Of a stretch of 64,000 bases of DNA, positions 1 to 9,746 are shown piece after piece. Position 1 is the first letter of the stretch. Every line of letters begins with the position of its first letter. The DNA is taken from NCBI RefSeq assembly GCF_019703515.2, contig NC_059351.1:14759501-14823500 (forward strand), given 5' to 3'. The DNA comes from Myxocyprinus asiaticus. Its lineage: Eukaryota; Chordata; Actinopteri; Cypriniformes; Catostomidae. The translations under genes and the position numbers were made by a program. The notes below the pieces were generated by a model that was not told the DNA's origin, made no database searches, and saw only the letters and a program-made list of their open reading frames with translations.

Positions 1-1006
1 AATGTCATTCATCTTTTTTTGTTTTACTTAATATAGTAGTTTTATTTACAAAAAGGTATTATTCTTAAATTAGAGTCAAACAGCAGGTTCCCATAGTGAC
101 AACATGCCCCGCTATAGGGTCAATTTGCCAAAAAAAAAAAAAATTGTAGTCAATACTTCAAGGAAGGGAAAAAAAAAAGTGTCTTGTTAGCTTTACCCCA
201 TTTGCACTGGGACAACATGAATACTTTCTTTTGTTTGGTTAACTGAAACCAGGCAGAGGATTTCTAGTTCCCAGCATTCTTTGCATGGGACTAGACAGGT
301 GTTAAATGTTCAAATTAAGTGTTAATCTATGAGTCTTAGCACAAGTTGAATATAAACAAGGGAGACTTGATAATGTTTAATGTTTTGTTGAGATTTAGAA
401 GAATTTCTGTTGTGTTGAATTTTTGGGGGTTACCTTCATGGTGAAGAGTGGAGCCTGAGCCTAGCTTGAGGACCAATACATTTTCGGGATTCTATAAATT
501 GCTTTATCATTTGATTAGTTGCTGTACTACCAATAACATAGTGACCAAGTTGCACTTAGTAGTGTGTCCTACCAGCATGTATTTAGCATGCTGACATTTC
601 CTGTTACTAGATCCCATAACACTATATGAGTTTGAATTGAGTTATTTTGACATGTTCAATTTTGCTGGGTTTACTTGATTCAGTTAGGTTTCCTCTACTT
701 GAAATATTTAAGTTGAAATAACAGGGTAATTTTAATTTAAGAAAACTGATTTCAATCATGTGGATCCACTGTCCATGATTGAATCATTTGAGTTATTTGG
801 ATGTTAAATTTTGCTGAGTTTACTTGATTCACTTAGGTTTTCTCTACTTTAAATATTTAATTTGAAGTTATATAGTAATTTTAATTTAGGTAAAATCATT
901 TTAGTCAAGTGGAACCACTGTCCATGACTGAATCAAGTAAAGCCAAAGATTTTTTTAATATTTTTTTTTTATAAACTGACTTTGGAAAAGTAAGACGACG
1001 TTGAGA

Positions 1007-1037
<31 letters not shown>

Positions 1038-1567
1038 TCACTGGAGTAAAAAGGATGGCAACTAGCCCTAGTCTACCCTGCAATGTATGTACTGTACTGT
1101 CCTAGCAATCAGCACTGCAATGTAATAACTGTGGATGATGATGATTTTTTAACTGCCCACCAATGATGCGAGTAGGTGATGTGTTCAGGATACTGTTGCC
1201 ACACCTCTGTATGATAGCAGTTCAGACACTGACATTTCACTCCACTCATCAGTGCTTGCGTATTTGTATTTCATACCTAAATGGACATTCTAAACTCTGG
1301 ACATGCACAAAGGGAAAGGGGTCTTAGGTGCATGTGCGGTTACAGCACAAACCCAATTGTCAAAAGCAATTTCTTCAACCCACCAACAGAAAACCGAAGG
1401 CTTCACAAATAAAAGCACTAGTTGTTGCACCTCTGTCTGCAATAAAAAAAATAAGGGTAACAGACACAGACACCATGCAACAGAGTATAAACAGTTTCAC
1501 CCACTGAAAATGCACAGACATTCAACGCTTAAATCTCTCTCTTAAGGACCAAAGAGTGCAGTCTTAC
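1..1567 (-). other. Presumed second intron of the PKC gene
   Basis: This is AT-rich non-coding sequence with A-runs at about 130-142, 168-178 and 1003-1037. I found no further PKC exon on the minus strand and no convincing coding sequence on either strand. The 80-codon plus-strand ORF at 1303-1545 has low-complexity composition and no recognisable domain. Calling this an intron rests on exon 2 having an intact donor at 1567 and no exon 3 being visible. Confidence 0.6.
639..945. repeat. Two-copy tandem duplication, period about 150 bp
   Basis: Both units (about 639-789 and 790-945) start with GAGTTATTT. They share TTACTTGATTCA, TTAGGTTT, CTCTACTT and CCACTGTCCATGA in the same order and spacing, with many substitutions between them. 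This is an old local duplication inside the presumed PKC intron. No element family was recognised. Confidence 0.75.
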
Positions 1568-1599
1568 CTTGACACTGGAAGCCCTGCTTGCCGAAACCC
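1568..1599 (-). CDS. Second coding exon (32 bp) of the same protein kinase C
   Basis: On the minus strand a pyrimidine-rich tract ending in TTTTTTGCAG (AG at 1601-1600) precedes 32 bases that complete the split Trp codon and encode GFGKQGFQCQ plus one base. A donor GTAAGA follows at 1567. The phase fits exon 1 exactly, and the peptide is the invariant continuation of the C1A domain of conventional PKCs. A 32-bp exon here matches my memory of the mammalian PRKCA/PRKCB structure. The intron between exons 1 and 2 is only 564 bp (1600-2163), much shorter than in mammals. The next exon would begin by completing a Val codon. I did not find it in 1-1567, so it should lie beyond the left edge. Confidence 0.88.
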
Positions 1600-2163
1600 C
1601 TGCAAAAAAGACGAGACTGTGTGTGAGATTACAGCAATAAAACAGCCCAGTCACCAAATCAGGACGCATTCCTCTGCGCTCAGCGCTCACCACCAAGACA
1701 CGCGCAAGCGCGCGCCATATTCCGCATAATCCCCACATGCATAGCAGTGAAGATGATGGCTTAATCATAGCGAGAGTAATTTCTCATGACAGTCCTGACA
1801 TTTATCCTTACTACAGAAATGGATGAGACTTGATTAATGTGCAATATCTTAACCAAACACATAAAATGTGTTTTGTTGGCATTAAATGCACCGAAATATA
1901 AATATTTTCAAGTGATGCGCAGAACTGCTGCATTGCGTTGAACTTATACTGAGCACGAATGTCTTTTTCCGTGTGCGCTCGGCGTCTTTGTTTAGTGTTG
2001 ACACTGCGGATGTTTGAGTGCTTTCAAACGCTTTGGTGTGTTTGTGTCAGGGGGTTATCCTGTCACGAGCATCAAGTGAGTCACCTGTGCCCTTCGCAAC
2101 CGTTCAAACTGCCCCCTAACATACGGTGCTATCCCTCGCCTATCCTAACGCTCGCTGACTCAC

Positions 2164-2339
2164 CAGATGAAGTCGGTGCAGTGGCTGCAGAAGGTCGGCT
2201 GCTTGAAGAAGCGCGCGATGAACTTGTGGTTCTTCACTTCGAGCACTTTTTTCTGCTTCAAAGCGCCCTTCCTGGCGAAACCTCGCGCGCCCCCGGCATC
2301 CTCCTCAGTGCTGTACGCTTGCACCGCTGGGTTAGCCAT
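2164..2339 (-). CDS. First coding exon of a conventional protein kinase C (alpha/beta type)
   Basis: Read on the minus strand, an ATG at 2339-2337 with A at -3 and G at +4 opens 58 codons plus two bases. The peptide carries the auto-inhibitory pseudosubstrate ([12 protein letters not shown], about residues 21-32), with Ala in place of the phosphorylated Ser/Thr. It then carries the start of the first C1 zinc-binding, diacylglycerol-binding domain (HKF, then [14 protein letters not shown]). It ends at a consensus donor GTGAGT (2163-2158) that splits the Trp codon, which is where human PRKCA/PRKCB exon 1 ends as I recall it. The enzyme is a Ca2+/DAG-activated Ser/Thr kinase of cytosol and membrane. 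The first ~20 residues (MANPAV...) are isoform-specific. They look slightly more beta-like, but alpha or gamma cannot be excluded, so no symbol is given. The region is CpG-rich, as expected near a vertebrate promoter. Confidence 0.9.
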
Positions 2340-2560
2340 GATGACGACGGAAACGTTAAATATCCGCGCGTCTTATGGATACAGTGGGTATAAATCTCTG
2401 CGATTCGAATTCGAATTGTAGACTGTACGGTGTACTGCCTCTTCCCAGATGACTGTTGTGCCAGAGCGCGCGGACAGCGGTGCTTCTAGTGATAGCCTAC
2501 TGTAACCACGCCCCGTTTTGCACATTTGTTTTGAATAAATGTTACTGTAAGCTTTGAAGT
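2340..2560 (-). promoter_or_regulatory. Presumed 5' leader and promoter region of the PKC gene
   Basis: This is the sequence immediately upstream (minus strand) of the PKC start codon. It is moderately CpG-rich and contains TTTATA near 2388-2395, but no element fixes a transcription start. The call rests only on position and composition. Simple repeats begin just beyond it. Confidence 0.35.
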
Positions 2561-2607
2561 GTTGCGGTTGAGAGAAATATTTTGGTTTTATATCTTGGAA
2601 AAAAAAA

Positions 2608-2627
2608 ATAAAAAAAAAATAAATAAA

Positions 2628-2717
<90 letters not shown>
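2608..2717. repeat. Compound microsatellite: A-rich, (AAT)n, then (TA)n
   Basis: A-rich sequence with TAA/AAT units grades into about ten AAT units (2627-2656) and then about 30 uninterrupted TA units ending at 2717. Apparent ORFs here translate to poly-Tyr/Ile and are artefacts. Confidence 0.95.
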
Positions 2718-2719
<2 letters not shown>

Positions 2720-2850
2720 CTAAGAAACTGCACAAACACTTGTTGATTGGATCCATTTCTAACATTTGTATAGTTGACATGTCATATTGTGACATGCAAT
2801 ACTCAGGGGCGGATTATGACTAGCAAGGGTCCCAGGGCCAGTTTTCTTTT
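2717..2850 (-). repeat. Dispersed repeat abutting (TA)n, copy 1
   Basis: The reverse complement closely matches 48783-48925. Both share the TTTCTTAGAAATATATA junction, a block with GACATGTCATATTGTGACAT, and a block with GGGTCCCAGGGCC. In both copies one end runs into a TA microsatellite. It looks like a mobile sequence whose end is or seeds the microsatellite. The family was not recognised. Confidence 0.7.
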
Positions 2851-2882
2851 AGTTTTATTATTATGCATTCGGTCTCAGACAT

Positions 2883-3494
2883 TTGGTTTATTGGTTGCTT
2901 CCACCTGAGAGAGCCCCTCCCTGGTTTTGTATTGAACAGGAAGTTCTTGCCCCTATTTTGCCATTGCAAAGCCTTTCTATCAAACTAACCGGAAAAGTTA
3001 AGTTACATCCCGTTATCTCGCATTTGCACTCGGTATGGACAAAAGTGTCCAGAGTGTTTAATTCGGACATTTACTTAAATGTTGCCTCGAGCATATGGCT
3101 GAACCCAAAATTATGTATTAATAAGTCCCCTTTCTGCTGGTCAGAGTGGATTGTGAGGGAGGTTAATACACTCAGTGTTCTATATGAGAGTGGAGTGTTG
3201 AGATCCTTTGAAAATTTGGTTCAACATTTTGGGATTCCCAGATCTCAGTTCTTTAGGTATTTACAGCTGCGCCACCTGCTCTGTACTATTTTTGAAAGTA
3301 GCATACACCCCCCTAAATCGGCAGATACTTTGGGAGTGGTAATTACTGCTTTTGGAAAAGGTCATGAGGCATCAGTGTATTACTCCCTGCTATTTCAGAG
3401 TCTGGGGGACGGAGCTTTAACTTCTGTCAAGAGTTTATGGGAGAAAGATTTAAACTTGGTATTGGAGGAGGGAGTGTGGGCTAGGATTCTATAA
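2883..3494 (+). pseudogene. L1 copy A ORF2 C-terminal remnant
   Basis: A 203-codon open stretch corresponds to the region downstream of the reverse transcriptase in L1 ORF2 (PPERAPPWFCIEQEVL near the start, then LHSVWTKVSRVFNSD). The same peptide with substitutions appears in copies B, C, E and F. The frame stops at 3494, while homologous sequence continues in other frames to about 3930, so this is a dead fragment. No endonuclease or RT active site is present. Confidence 0.85.
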
Positions 3495-3954
3495 AATGTC
3501 AAGTCTGCATCTAGAGATGCAAGTTTGCACCTGATGCAATTCAAGATTTTACATTGATTCTAATGGACCCCCTCTAGATTGTTTAGGTTTGGTCTTAAAG
3601 ACACACCCACATGCTGGTGATGCCAATCAGAAGATGGAGACACAACCCATGTTTTTTGGTGGTGTGTTAAGATCCAAGAATTTTGGTTGAAGGTTCAGAG
3701 TTTTATGTGTGATGTATTGGGCACTCAAATTTCATTTTGCCCCAGACTCTGTATGTTAGGAGATGGGGTGGTCATCATAAACACATAAAAATTTGGGTCC
3801 TGTTATGGTCGACAGACAAATTGTTTTAAGGGGATGGAAGTCGGCTGGAGCGCCTTCATTTCAAGAATGGTGCACGAAGATGGGGAGGGTGGCGGCTTTC
3901 GAGGAAGCGTCATGTAGAAGGCTGGGGAATTGGGATTCATTTGATGGGAAATGG

Positions 3955-3957
<3 letters not shown>

Positions 3958-3988
<31 letters not shown>

Positions 3989-4020
3989 GGTTTTTTGTGT
4001 GTGTGTGTGTGTGTGTGTGT
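3958..4020. repeat. (TA)n then (TG)n microsatellite inside L1 copy A
   Basis: About 14 TA units (3958-3986) are followed by about 12 TG units (3995-4020). Confidence 0.95.
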
Positions 4021-4186
4021 CTATAATCATGCGTGACCACAGGGATGTTGTTGAGGGTCAGGGTCGGGGTAAGGTTGGGGATTGGGAGGGGGAGGGGTAA
4101 TAGTGGGGGTTACATGTTGATTCTGTGTATATATGTTTTGCTTTTCTTTGTTATCTATATGAATCAATTAAAAAACATTTTTTTAT

Positions 4187-7100
4187 CAGAAATACAATTA
4201 TGAAGTGTGTATAAAAATAAGTAATTAAATAATAATTGTATTTAGAAACCCAGTGAGCAAGCCGAAGGCAACTGTGGCAAGGAACACAAAACTCCAAAGA
4301 TTTTGGTTATTGGAGAAAAATAACCTTGGGAAAAACCAGGCTTACTAAACTAAGTAAGTGTTAAGGGCCAGTATTAAAACAAAGATTTTGTCAAAACTGT
4401 AAGATTAATTACTAATGTCTTTCATATAGATGCATTGTCCTTTGTTAGTTGGCTGATGAAGGCTTTTGTTGGCAATTTATTGATAGTCTATGTATTCCAT
4501 TTTAAGAGTGTAGTCCATCATTAGACCAAGGTGATGCAGGCCGAGATCAGTGAGGTGCTTCGCAGTTCAACTGGCTGGAAATTTCGTGAGGTCTATCCTA
4601 AGTCCAAGATTCAGGCAATGGCATATTAAGTATCCCCATGTCTTATTGTTGGAGTTTGCATCAGTTCATCCTCTGAGGTCCATCGTAATTGACTGAAGTG
4701 ATGTCTGGCTGGCAACGGCTGCATTTTGTCGTCATCACTCAGAGACACGTAGCAGTGGAGTCCAATACCAAGCAGGAATGGAGCTGGATCTGGCCGGTTC
4801 TGGTGATCTCGGGATAGGAGTCCCAAGGTTGAGACATGGAAACAAATAGAATAATATTAGTGTAGATGCCATTCAATTTTTTGCAGAGTTACAGAACATG
4901 ATCAATGTTTTAGGTTCCAGCAGACCTAACTAAAGCAGCCTAATTGTGTGGTGAAGAATAAATTATGTGAATGCCTGGCTAAATAGATGAGTCTTTAGTC
5001 TTGACTTAAACTCAGTGAGTGTGTCTGCGTCCCGAACAGTGTTATGGAGACTATTCCATAGTTTAGGAGCCAAATAGGAAAATGATCTACCTCCTTTTGT
5101 GGATTTTGATATTCTAGGATCTATTAACAGGCCAGAGTTTTGTGAACGTAATGAACGTGATGGAATATAGCATGGTAAACGGTCACTTAAGTACTGTGGA
5201 GCTAGACCATTCAAAGCTTTGTATGTAGTAAGCAAAATTTAAAAATGAAAACGAAATTTAAAAGGTAGCCAATGTAACGATGATAAAATGGGGCTAATAT
5301 GATCATATTTCTTGGTTCTAGTCAGCACTCTGGCTGCTGCATTTTGAACCAATTGAAGTTTATTTATTGAACTTGGTGAATTAGCAATGCATTAGTAATG
5401 CATTACAATAATCTAGTCTTGAGGTCATGAACATATAAATTAGTTTTTTGGCAACAGAGAGCATGTGCCATAATTTAGCAATATATCTTAGGTGCAAGAA
5501 TGCTGTTCTACAAACATTGGAAATTGTATTTATAAATGACATATTGGTATCAAATATAACACCTAAGTTCTTCGCTGTAGAAGATGATGTAACAGTACAT
5601 CCGGTGAGAGTCAAATTATATTTTAGCTGCTTATTTTTAGAGGTTTTTGGTCCAATAACTAGTACCTCTGATTTGTCGGAATTGAGTAGAAGGAAGTTTC
5701 TGCCCATCCAATCTTTGATTTCATTGATACACTCTACTAATTTGGAGAATTGTGAAATTTAGTTGGGTTTCGAAGAAATATAAAGTTGGGTATCATCGGC
5801 ATAACAGTGGAAACTTATTCCATGATTCCTGATAATATCTCCCAGGGGGAAGCATATACAAAAAGAAAAGCAGAGGCCCTAAATCTGATCCCTGTGGCAC
5901 TCCATACTTAACTTTTGTTTGATTTGACAAAGTGTTAGCGGTCTGTGAAATAGGACCTAAACCATGCTAATGCAAGTCCACAAATGCCAACATAATTCTC
6001 TAGCCTGTTCAAGAGAAAATCATGATCTATCATATCAAAGGCAGCACTAAGATCTAAAAGCACTAGAAAAGAAATGCAGCCATGATCAGATGATAAGAGC
6101 TAGTCATTTGTAACTCTAAATAAGTGTCTGTACTGTGGTGTGGCCTAAATCCTGGCTGAAATTGTTCATATATACTATTTCTCTGTAGAAATGAACATAA
6201 TTGGGAGGACACAAAGTTTTCTAGTATTTTTGACATAAACGGGAGATTTGAAATTGGTCTATAATCAGCCAATTCTCCAGGATCAAGTTGTGGCTTCTTA
6301 ATAAGCGGTTTGAAAACTGCCATTTTAAAGTTTCTTGGGACATGTCCTAAGGATAGCGAGGAGTTAATAATATTAAGAAGAGGTTCTGAGATTACAGGAA
6401 ATACCTCTTTTAAGAGTTTAATTGGTATTGTATCTAACATACATGTTGTGGATTTTGATGTTTCGATAAGTTTTGTTAGCTCTTCATGACCTATGACAGT
6501 GAAGGATTGAAGTTGCACATGAGGAAAATTATGAGACACTATTTTCTGAGGTACTGTGACAGTTGATTGCATAATTCCAATTTTATTTCTGATTATTTCA
6601 ATTTTATCAGTAAAGAAATTCATGAAATCCTTACTATTGTGCTGCGACGGAATATCTGGTTCAGTTGAGGCTTTATTCCTAACCAATTTTGCCACAGAAC
6701 TGAATAAACACCTAGGATTGTTGTGGTTATTTTCTACGAGTTTGCTAAAATATGCTGACCTGGCAACTTTTAGTACCTGTCTGTAGCTACAGACACTATC
6801 CTTCCATGCACCGCGAAATAGCTCATAATAAGAAATAGATAATAATTTTGTATTCTTCCACTTGCGCTCCATTTTCCGAGCTGCACTCTTGACAGCATGA
6901 GTGTGATCATTGTACCATGGTGTTGGGGCTTTTTTCTTTAATTGTCTTTAATCGAAGGGGGCAACACTATCAAGAGTGCTAGAGAACACTGTATTTATAT
7001 TTTTTGTTATTTCATCAAGTTCTTCTAGACTTTGGGGCTTACTGAGTATATGAGATAGATCTGGAAGATTATTAGTGAAGCTATCTTTAATGGTCAAAAG

Positions 7101-8600
7101 AATTGATCTACCTGAACGATAGCGTGGTGTAGATTGAGTAACATTAGCTGATCGCCACATACAAGAGACGAGGTAATGATCTGAGATGTCATCGCTCTGC
7201 GGTATAAATTCTATAGAATCAACATCAACTCCATATGACAGAATTAAATCTAGTGTATGATTATGGTGATGAGTTGGTCCTGTCATTTTGTCTGACTCCA
7301 AGCGAGTTGAGAATATTGATAAATGCTAATCCCAATGTGTCATTTTCATTATCTATGTGAATGCAGAAGTCAGCAACAATTACAGCTCTATCTACAGTAA
7401 TTACTAGATCTGATAGAAAATTTGCAAATTCACGAAGGAAATCAGAATAAGGCCCTGGTGATCTATATACTGTAGCAAGGGCAAATGATGACAGAGGTTT
7501 TTTATTTATATCTGACAGTGTTACATTAAACATTATTAGTTAAAAGGACTTAAACTTATGTCCTATCCTCTGAGTAACACCAAAAACGTCACTGTAAATT
7601 GTAACAACACCTCCTCCTCCACCCTTCAGACGAGGCTCTTTTTTATAATGGTAACCTGGAGGAGTAGATTCATTTAAACTAAATATATTCATCCGGTGTA
7701 AGCCAGGTTTCAGTCAAATAGAGCACATCCAAACTATTATCTGTAATAAATTCATTTACAATTAGTGCTTTGGTTGAAAGAGATCTAATATTTAGTAGCC
7801 CTGTCTTTATATGATGTTTATCTTCCATTTAGTTTTTTTCAAGTTTGACCTTAATCAAATGTTTCCTAAATGATATAGAGAGGGGTTTGTGTTTGATAGT
7901 TTGGGGAACAGACAGTCTCTATATGATATCTAGGTGATATAGTCTCTATGTTTTGTAGTTTATGTGACCTGTGTGACGTCTCAAGGCAGCTAGCAGACGT
8001 TCGGATTAGCCAGTTTGTCTGCTTCCTGACCTGGGCCCCAGTTAGTCAAATACTATCACTATTTAGACTATGAGCCAAATTAATAGAGAGGAGAGCAGCA
8101 ACTTCCATGTAGGGATGGAGTCCATCTCCCTTTAGCAGGTCAGGTCAACCCCAAAAACTCTTCCAATTGTCTATAAATCCTACGCTATTCTCCATACACC
8201 ACTCAGACATCCAGCCATTCAGTGACACTAATCTACTATAAACCCCGTCACCACAATGAGCAGGGTGGGGGCCAGAGCATATTACAGTGTCTGACATCAT
8301 TTTTGCAAGTTCACACACCTCTTTAATATTATCTCTAGTGATCTCCGACTGGCGAAGCTGGACATCATTAGTGCCGACATGAATAACAATTTTAGGAAAT
8401 CTACATTTAGCATTAGCCAGCACTTGTAAATTTGATCTGATGTCAGATGCTTTGGCACCCAAAATGCATTTAACAATAGTGGCTTCCACATTCCTTACAA
8501 CAGAATCACCTATGTCCAAGGCTTTTTCAACATGATTCTCAGTGGCGCATTACTGAGTGGGGAGAATCGATTGGAAACCCTAACAGGGGAGAGTTGCATG
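4187..8600 (-). mobile_element. L2-clade LINE with esterase-type ORF1
   Basis: Read from right to left the order is: an ORF1 fragment with an SGNH-hydrolase (esterase) domain (about 8610-8145), an ORF2 endonuclease (7828-about 6950), a reverse transcriptase (6872-about 5760), an ORF2 C-terminal region ending at 4963, and a ~770-bp 3' UTR. The ORF2 C-terminal peptide (LTTYKALNGLAPQYLSDRL) is the hallmark of fish L2-type RTs. ORF1 is cut at its 5' side where L1 copy B begins. The reading frames are broken in several places. The 3' end meets the 3' end of L1 copy A. Confidence 0.85.
4963..7828 (-). pseudogene. L2 ORF2: AP endonuclease and reverse transcriptase, broken
   Basis: Translation on the minus strand starts near the ATG at 7828-7826 with an exo/endonuclease N-terminus (GLLNIRSL, then LTETWL). 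Open pieces follow at 7533-7261 and 7301-6948 (endonuclease body), 6872-6063 (RT fingers, with DYRPISNLPFMSKILE and GFRPHHST), and 5707-5381 and 5235-4963 (thumb and C-terminus). Between 6060 and 5760 another frame carries GVPQGS and an intact YADD catalytic box, so the active-site residues survive although frameshifts and stops separate the pieces. The protein would copy element RNA at a nicked target. The copy is not functional as it stands. Confidence 0.85.
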
Positions 8601-8610
8601 GCGCCACGCG
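8145..8610 (-). pseudogene. L2 ORF1 fragment with SGNH-hydrolase (esterase) domain
   Basis: The 124-codon piece at 8519-8145 has the block I order IGDSVVRNV, a later KIVIHVGTNDVQ (block III-like Gly-x-Asn), and a C-terminal region around MSEWCMENSVGFIDNW. An upstream stretch to about 8610 carries SNRFSPL in a neighbouring frame, typical of the linker in these proteins. Esterase-type ORF1 proteins are known in CR1/L2 LINEs and are thought to act on lipids or membranes during transposition. The N-terminal half is missing because L1 copy B begins there. This is a retroelement gene, not a host esterase. Confidence 0.8.
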
Positions 8611-8725
8611 GGGGTTGGACGTGTGAACGGTGAGCTCTGAACACTATGCTAGTTTTAATACTTTTTATGTCATAAACCGGTGAGATTCGATAAACTCTGA
8701 TTGTTAACTGTTCTAAAAAGACAAT

Positions 8726-9227
8726 ATGTCAAAGAATTCAAAATCCTCAGGCTCTGGAGACATTAAAAACACTTACGTGCTCAAGTTGAAGCCCCTGAGC
8801 AACAGGCCAAAAGCCCGGAACTCAATTTAGCCAGTGAGGTGAAAGAGATTCAGCGTCAACTGTTGAACATGTCGGCAATGCTGATGAAGGTCGTCGCTGA
8901 CTTGGAGGATCTTGCTGTAATACGTCGATTGATCACTGCCATGGAGATGAAATTCACTGAGATGGTTACAAGAATGGTGGATGCTGAGAAACAAATTGAT
9001 TATCTGGAGTCATCGGAGAGGGAATTAGCTGCTAATCCACTAGCGACTTTGCACATTCGACAAGAGAGAACCGTGATCGATTCAATGAATGCAAGAAAAT
9101 CTTACATCAATGGAAGGTCGCTTTTGCACTGATGTTCCCGGCCAAATTGAGAATAGATACTAAGGATGGCCTCAAAATATTTACATGCCCACAGCAAGCG
9201 ATGTCCTTTATAAAGTCAATGGAATGA
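8726..9227 (+). pseudogene. L1 copy B ORF1 (RNA-binding chaperone), internally deleted
   Basis: The ATG at 8726 starts the family's MSK-type N-terminus, rich in Ser (KSSGSGDIK). A stop follows within about 35 codons, and the frame reopens at 8839 with a coiled-coil-like segment (MLMKVVADLEDLAVI, then MVDAEKQIDYLESSEREL). After AANPLA the sequence jumps to the extreme C-terminus. The central RNA-binding part present in copies D and F (VRIVGIPEHEEGRDMVKFLD) is therefore missing. L1 ORF1p binds element RNA and forms ribonucleoprotein particles. Confidence 0.8.
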
Positions 9228-9746
9228 GTAAGTCATTGTGTGATACTCTCTATGCAGCCGAGTGGACCTGGCTCACTGAACATTCACCTGACTGTCCGAG
9301 GAAACTGAATGCCTTTTTTGTTTCTTTTTGTGCTGGTTCCGCCTAGTGGCTGGAGTTTGTTTTGTGGAGGAACACACCTTCAGGACAGTTATGTGGAGGA
9401 ATCTACAAGTTCTTTGTGCTTATGCCTCCTGTTGGCTGTTGTTTGTTTGGAGATTATTTTCTGTTGTGTAATTCTGTCTCACAAAATTTGTATAGAAGCA
9501 CCGGACTTCAGCAATCCAATGGCAGAGTTGTCGCGGGGGCTCTCGTAGGCGTACATGGACTGTTTGAGTTTGGAGGGATGGACGCCAGTTGGCGTTGTCA
9601 TGCGCAGGGTTTATGGCGCACATTTTTCTTTTTTCTGTTTTTTTTTTTCAGGGGAAAGTTCGGGGTTTGATTGTTGCACTAATATTGGAATGTGGTCATT
9701 ATAATTTTATTTTTGACACACAATCTATTTTTTCTGATATGTCAAA

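Larger units (their letters stand above)
2851..4180 (+). mobile_element. L1-type LINE copy A, 5'-truncated
   Basis: This matches the last ~1.3 kb of the L1 family seen five more times in this window. It contains the ORF2 C-terminal region followed by a G-rich 3' UTR ending near ATGAATCAATTAAAAAAC. A (TA)n and (TG)n microsatellite has grown at 3958-4020, inside the family's 3' portion. The 5' end abuts the dispersed repeat at 2717-2850. Its 3' end meets, tail to tail, the 3' end of the L2 element that follows. Confidence 0.85.

Noticed and set aside
1303..1545. 80-codon plus-strand ORF as a small gene
   Set aside because: Lys/His/Thr-rich low-complexity translation, no start context, no neighbour evidence.
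2167..2421. Plus-strand ORFs over the PKC exon
   Set aside because: They are antisense to a clear minus-strand exon with splice donor and Kozak context.
2373..2795. 140-codon minus ORF rich in Tyr/Ile
   Set aside because: It is a translation of AAT and TA microsatellites.
8145..8519. A host SGNH esterase gene
   Set aside because: Its position directly upstream of an L2 ORF2 and its sequence type fit the LINE ORF1 esterase domain.
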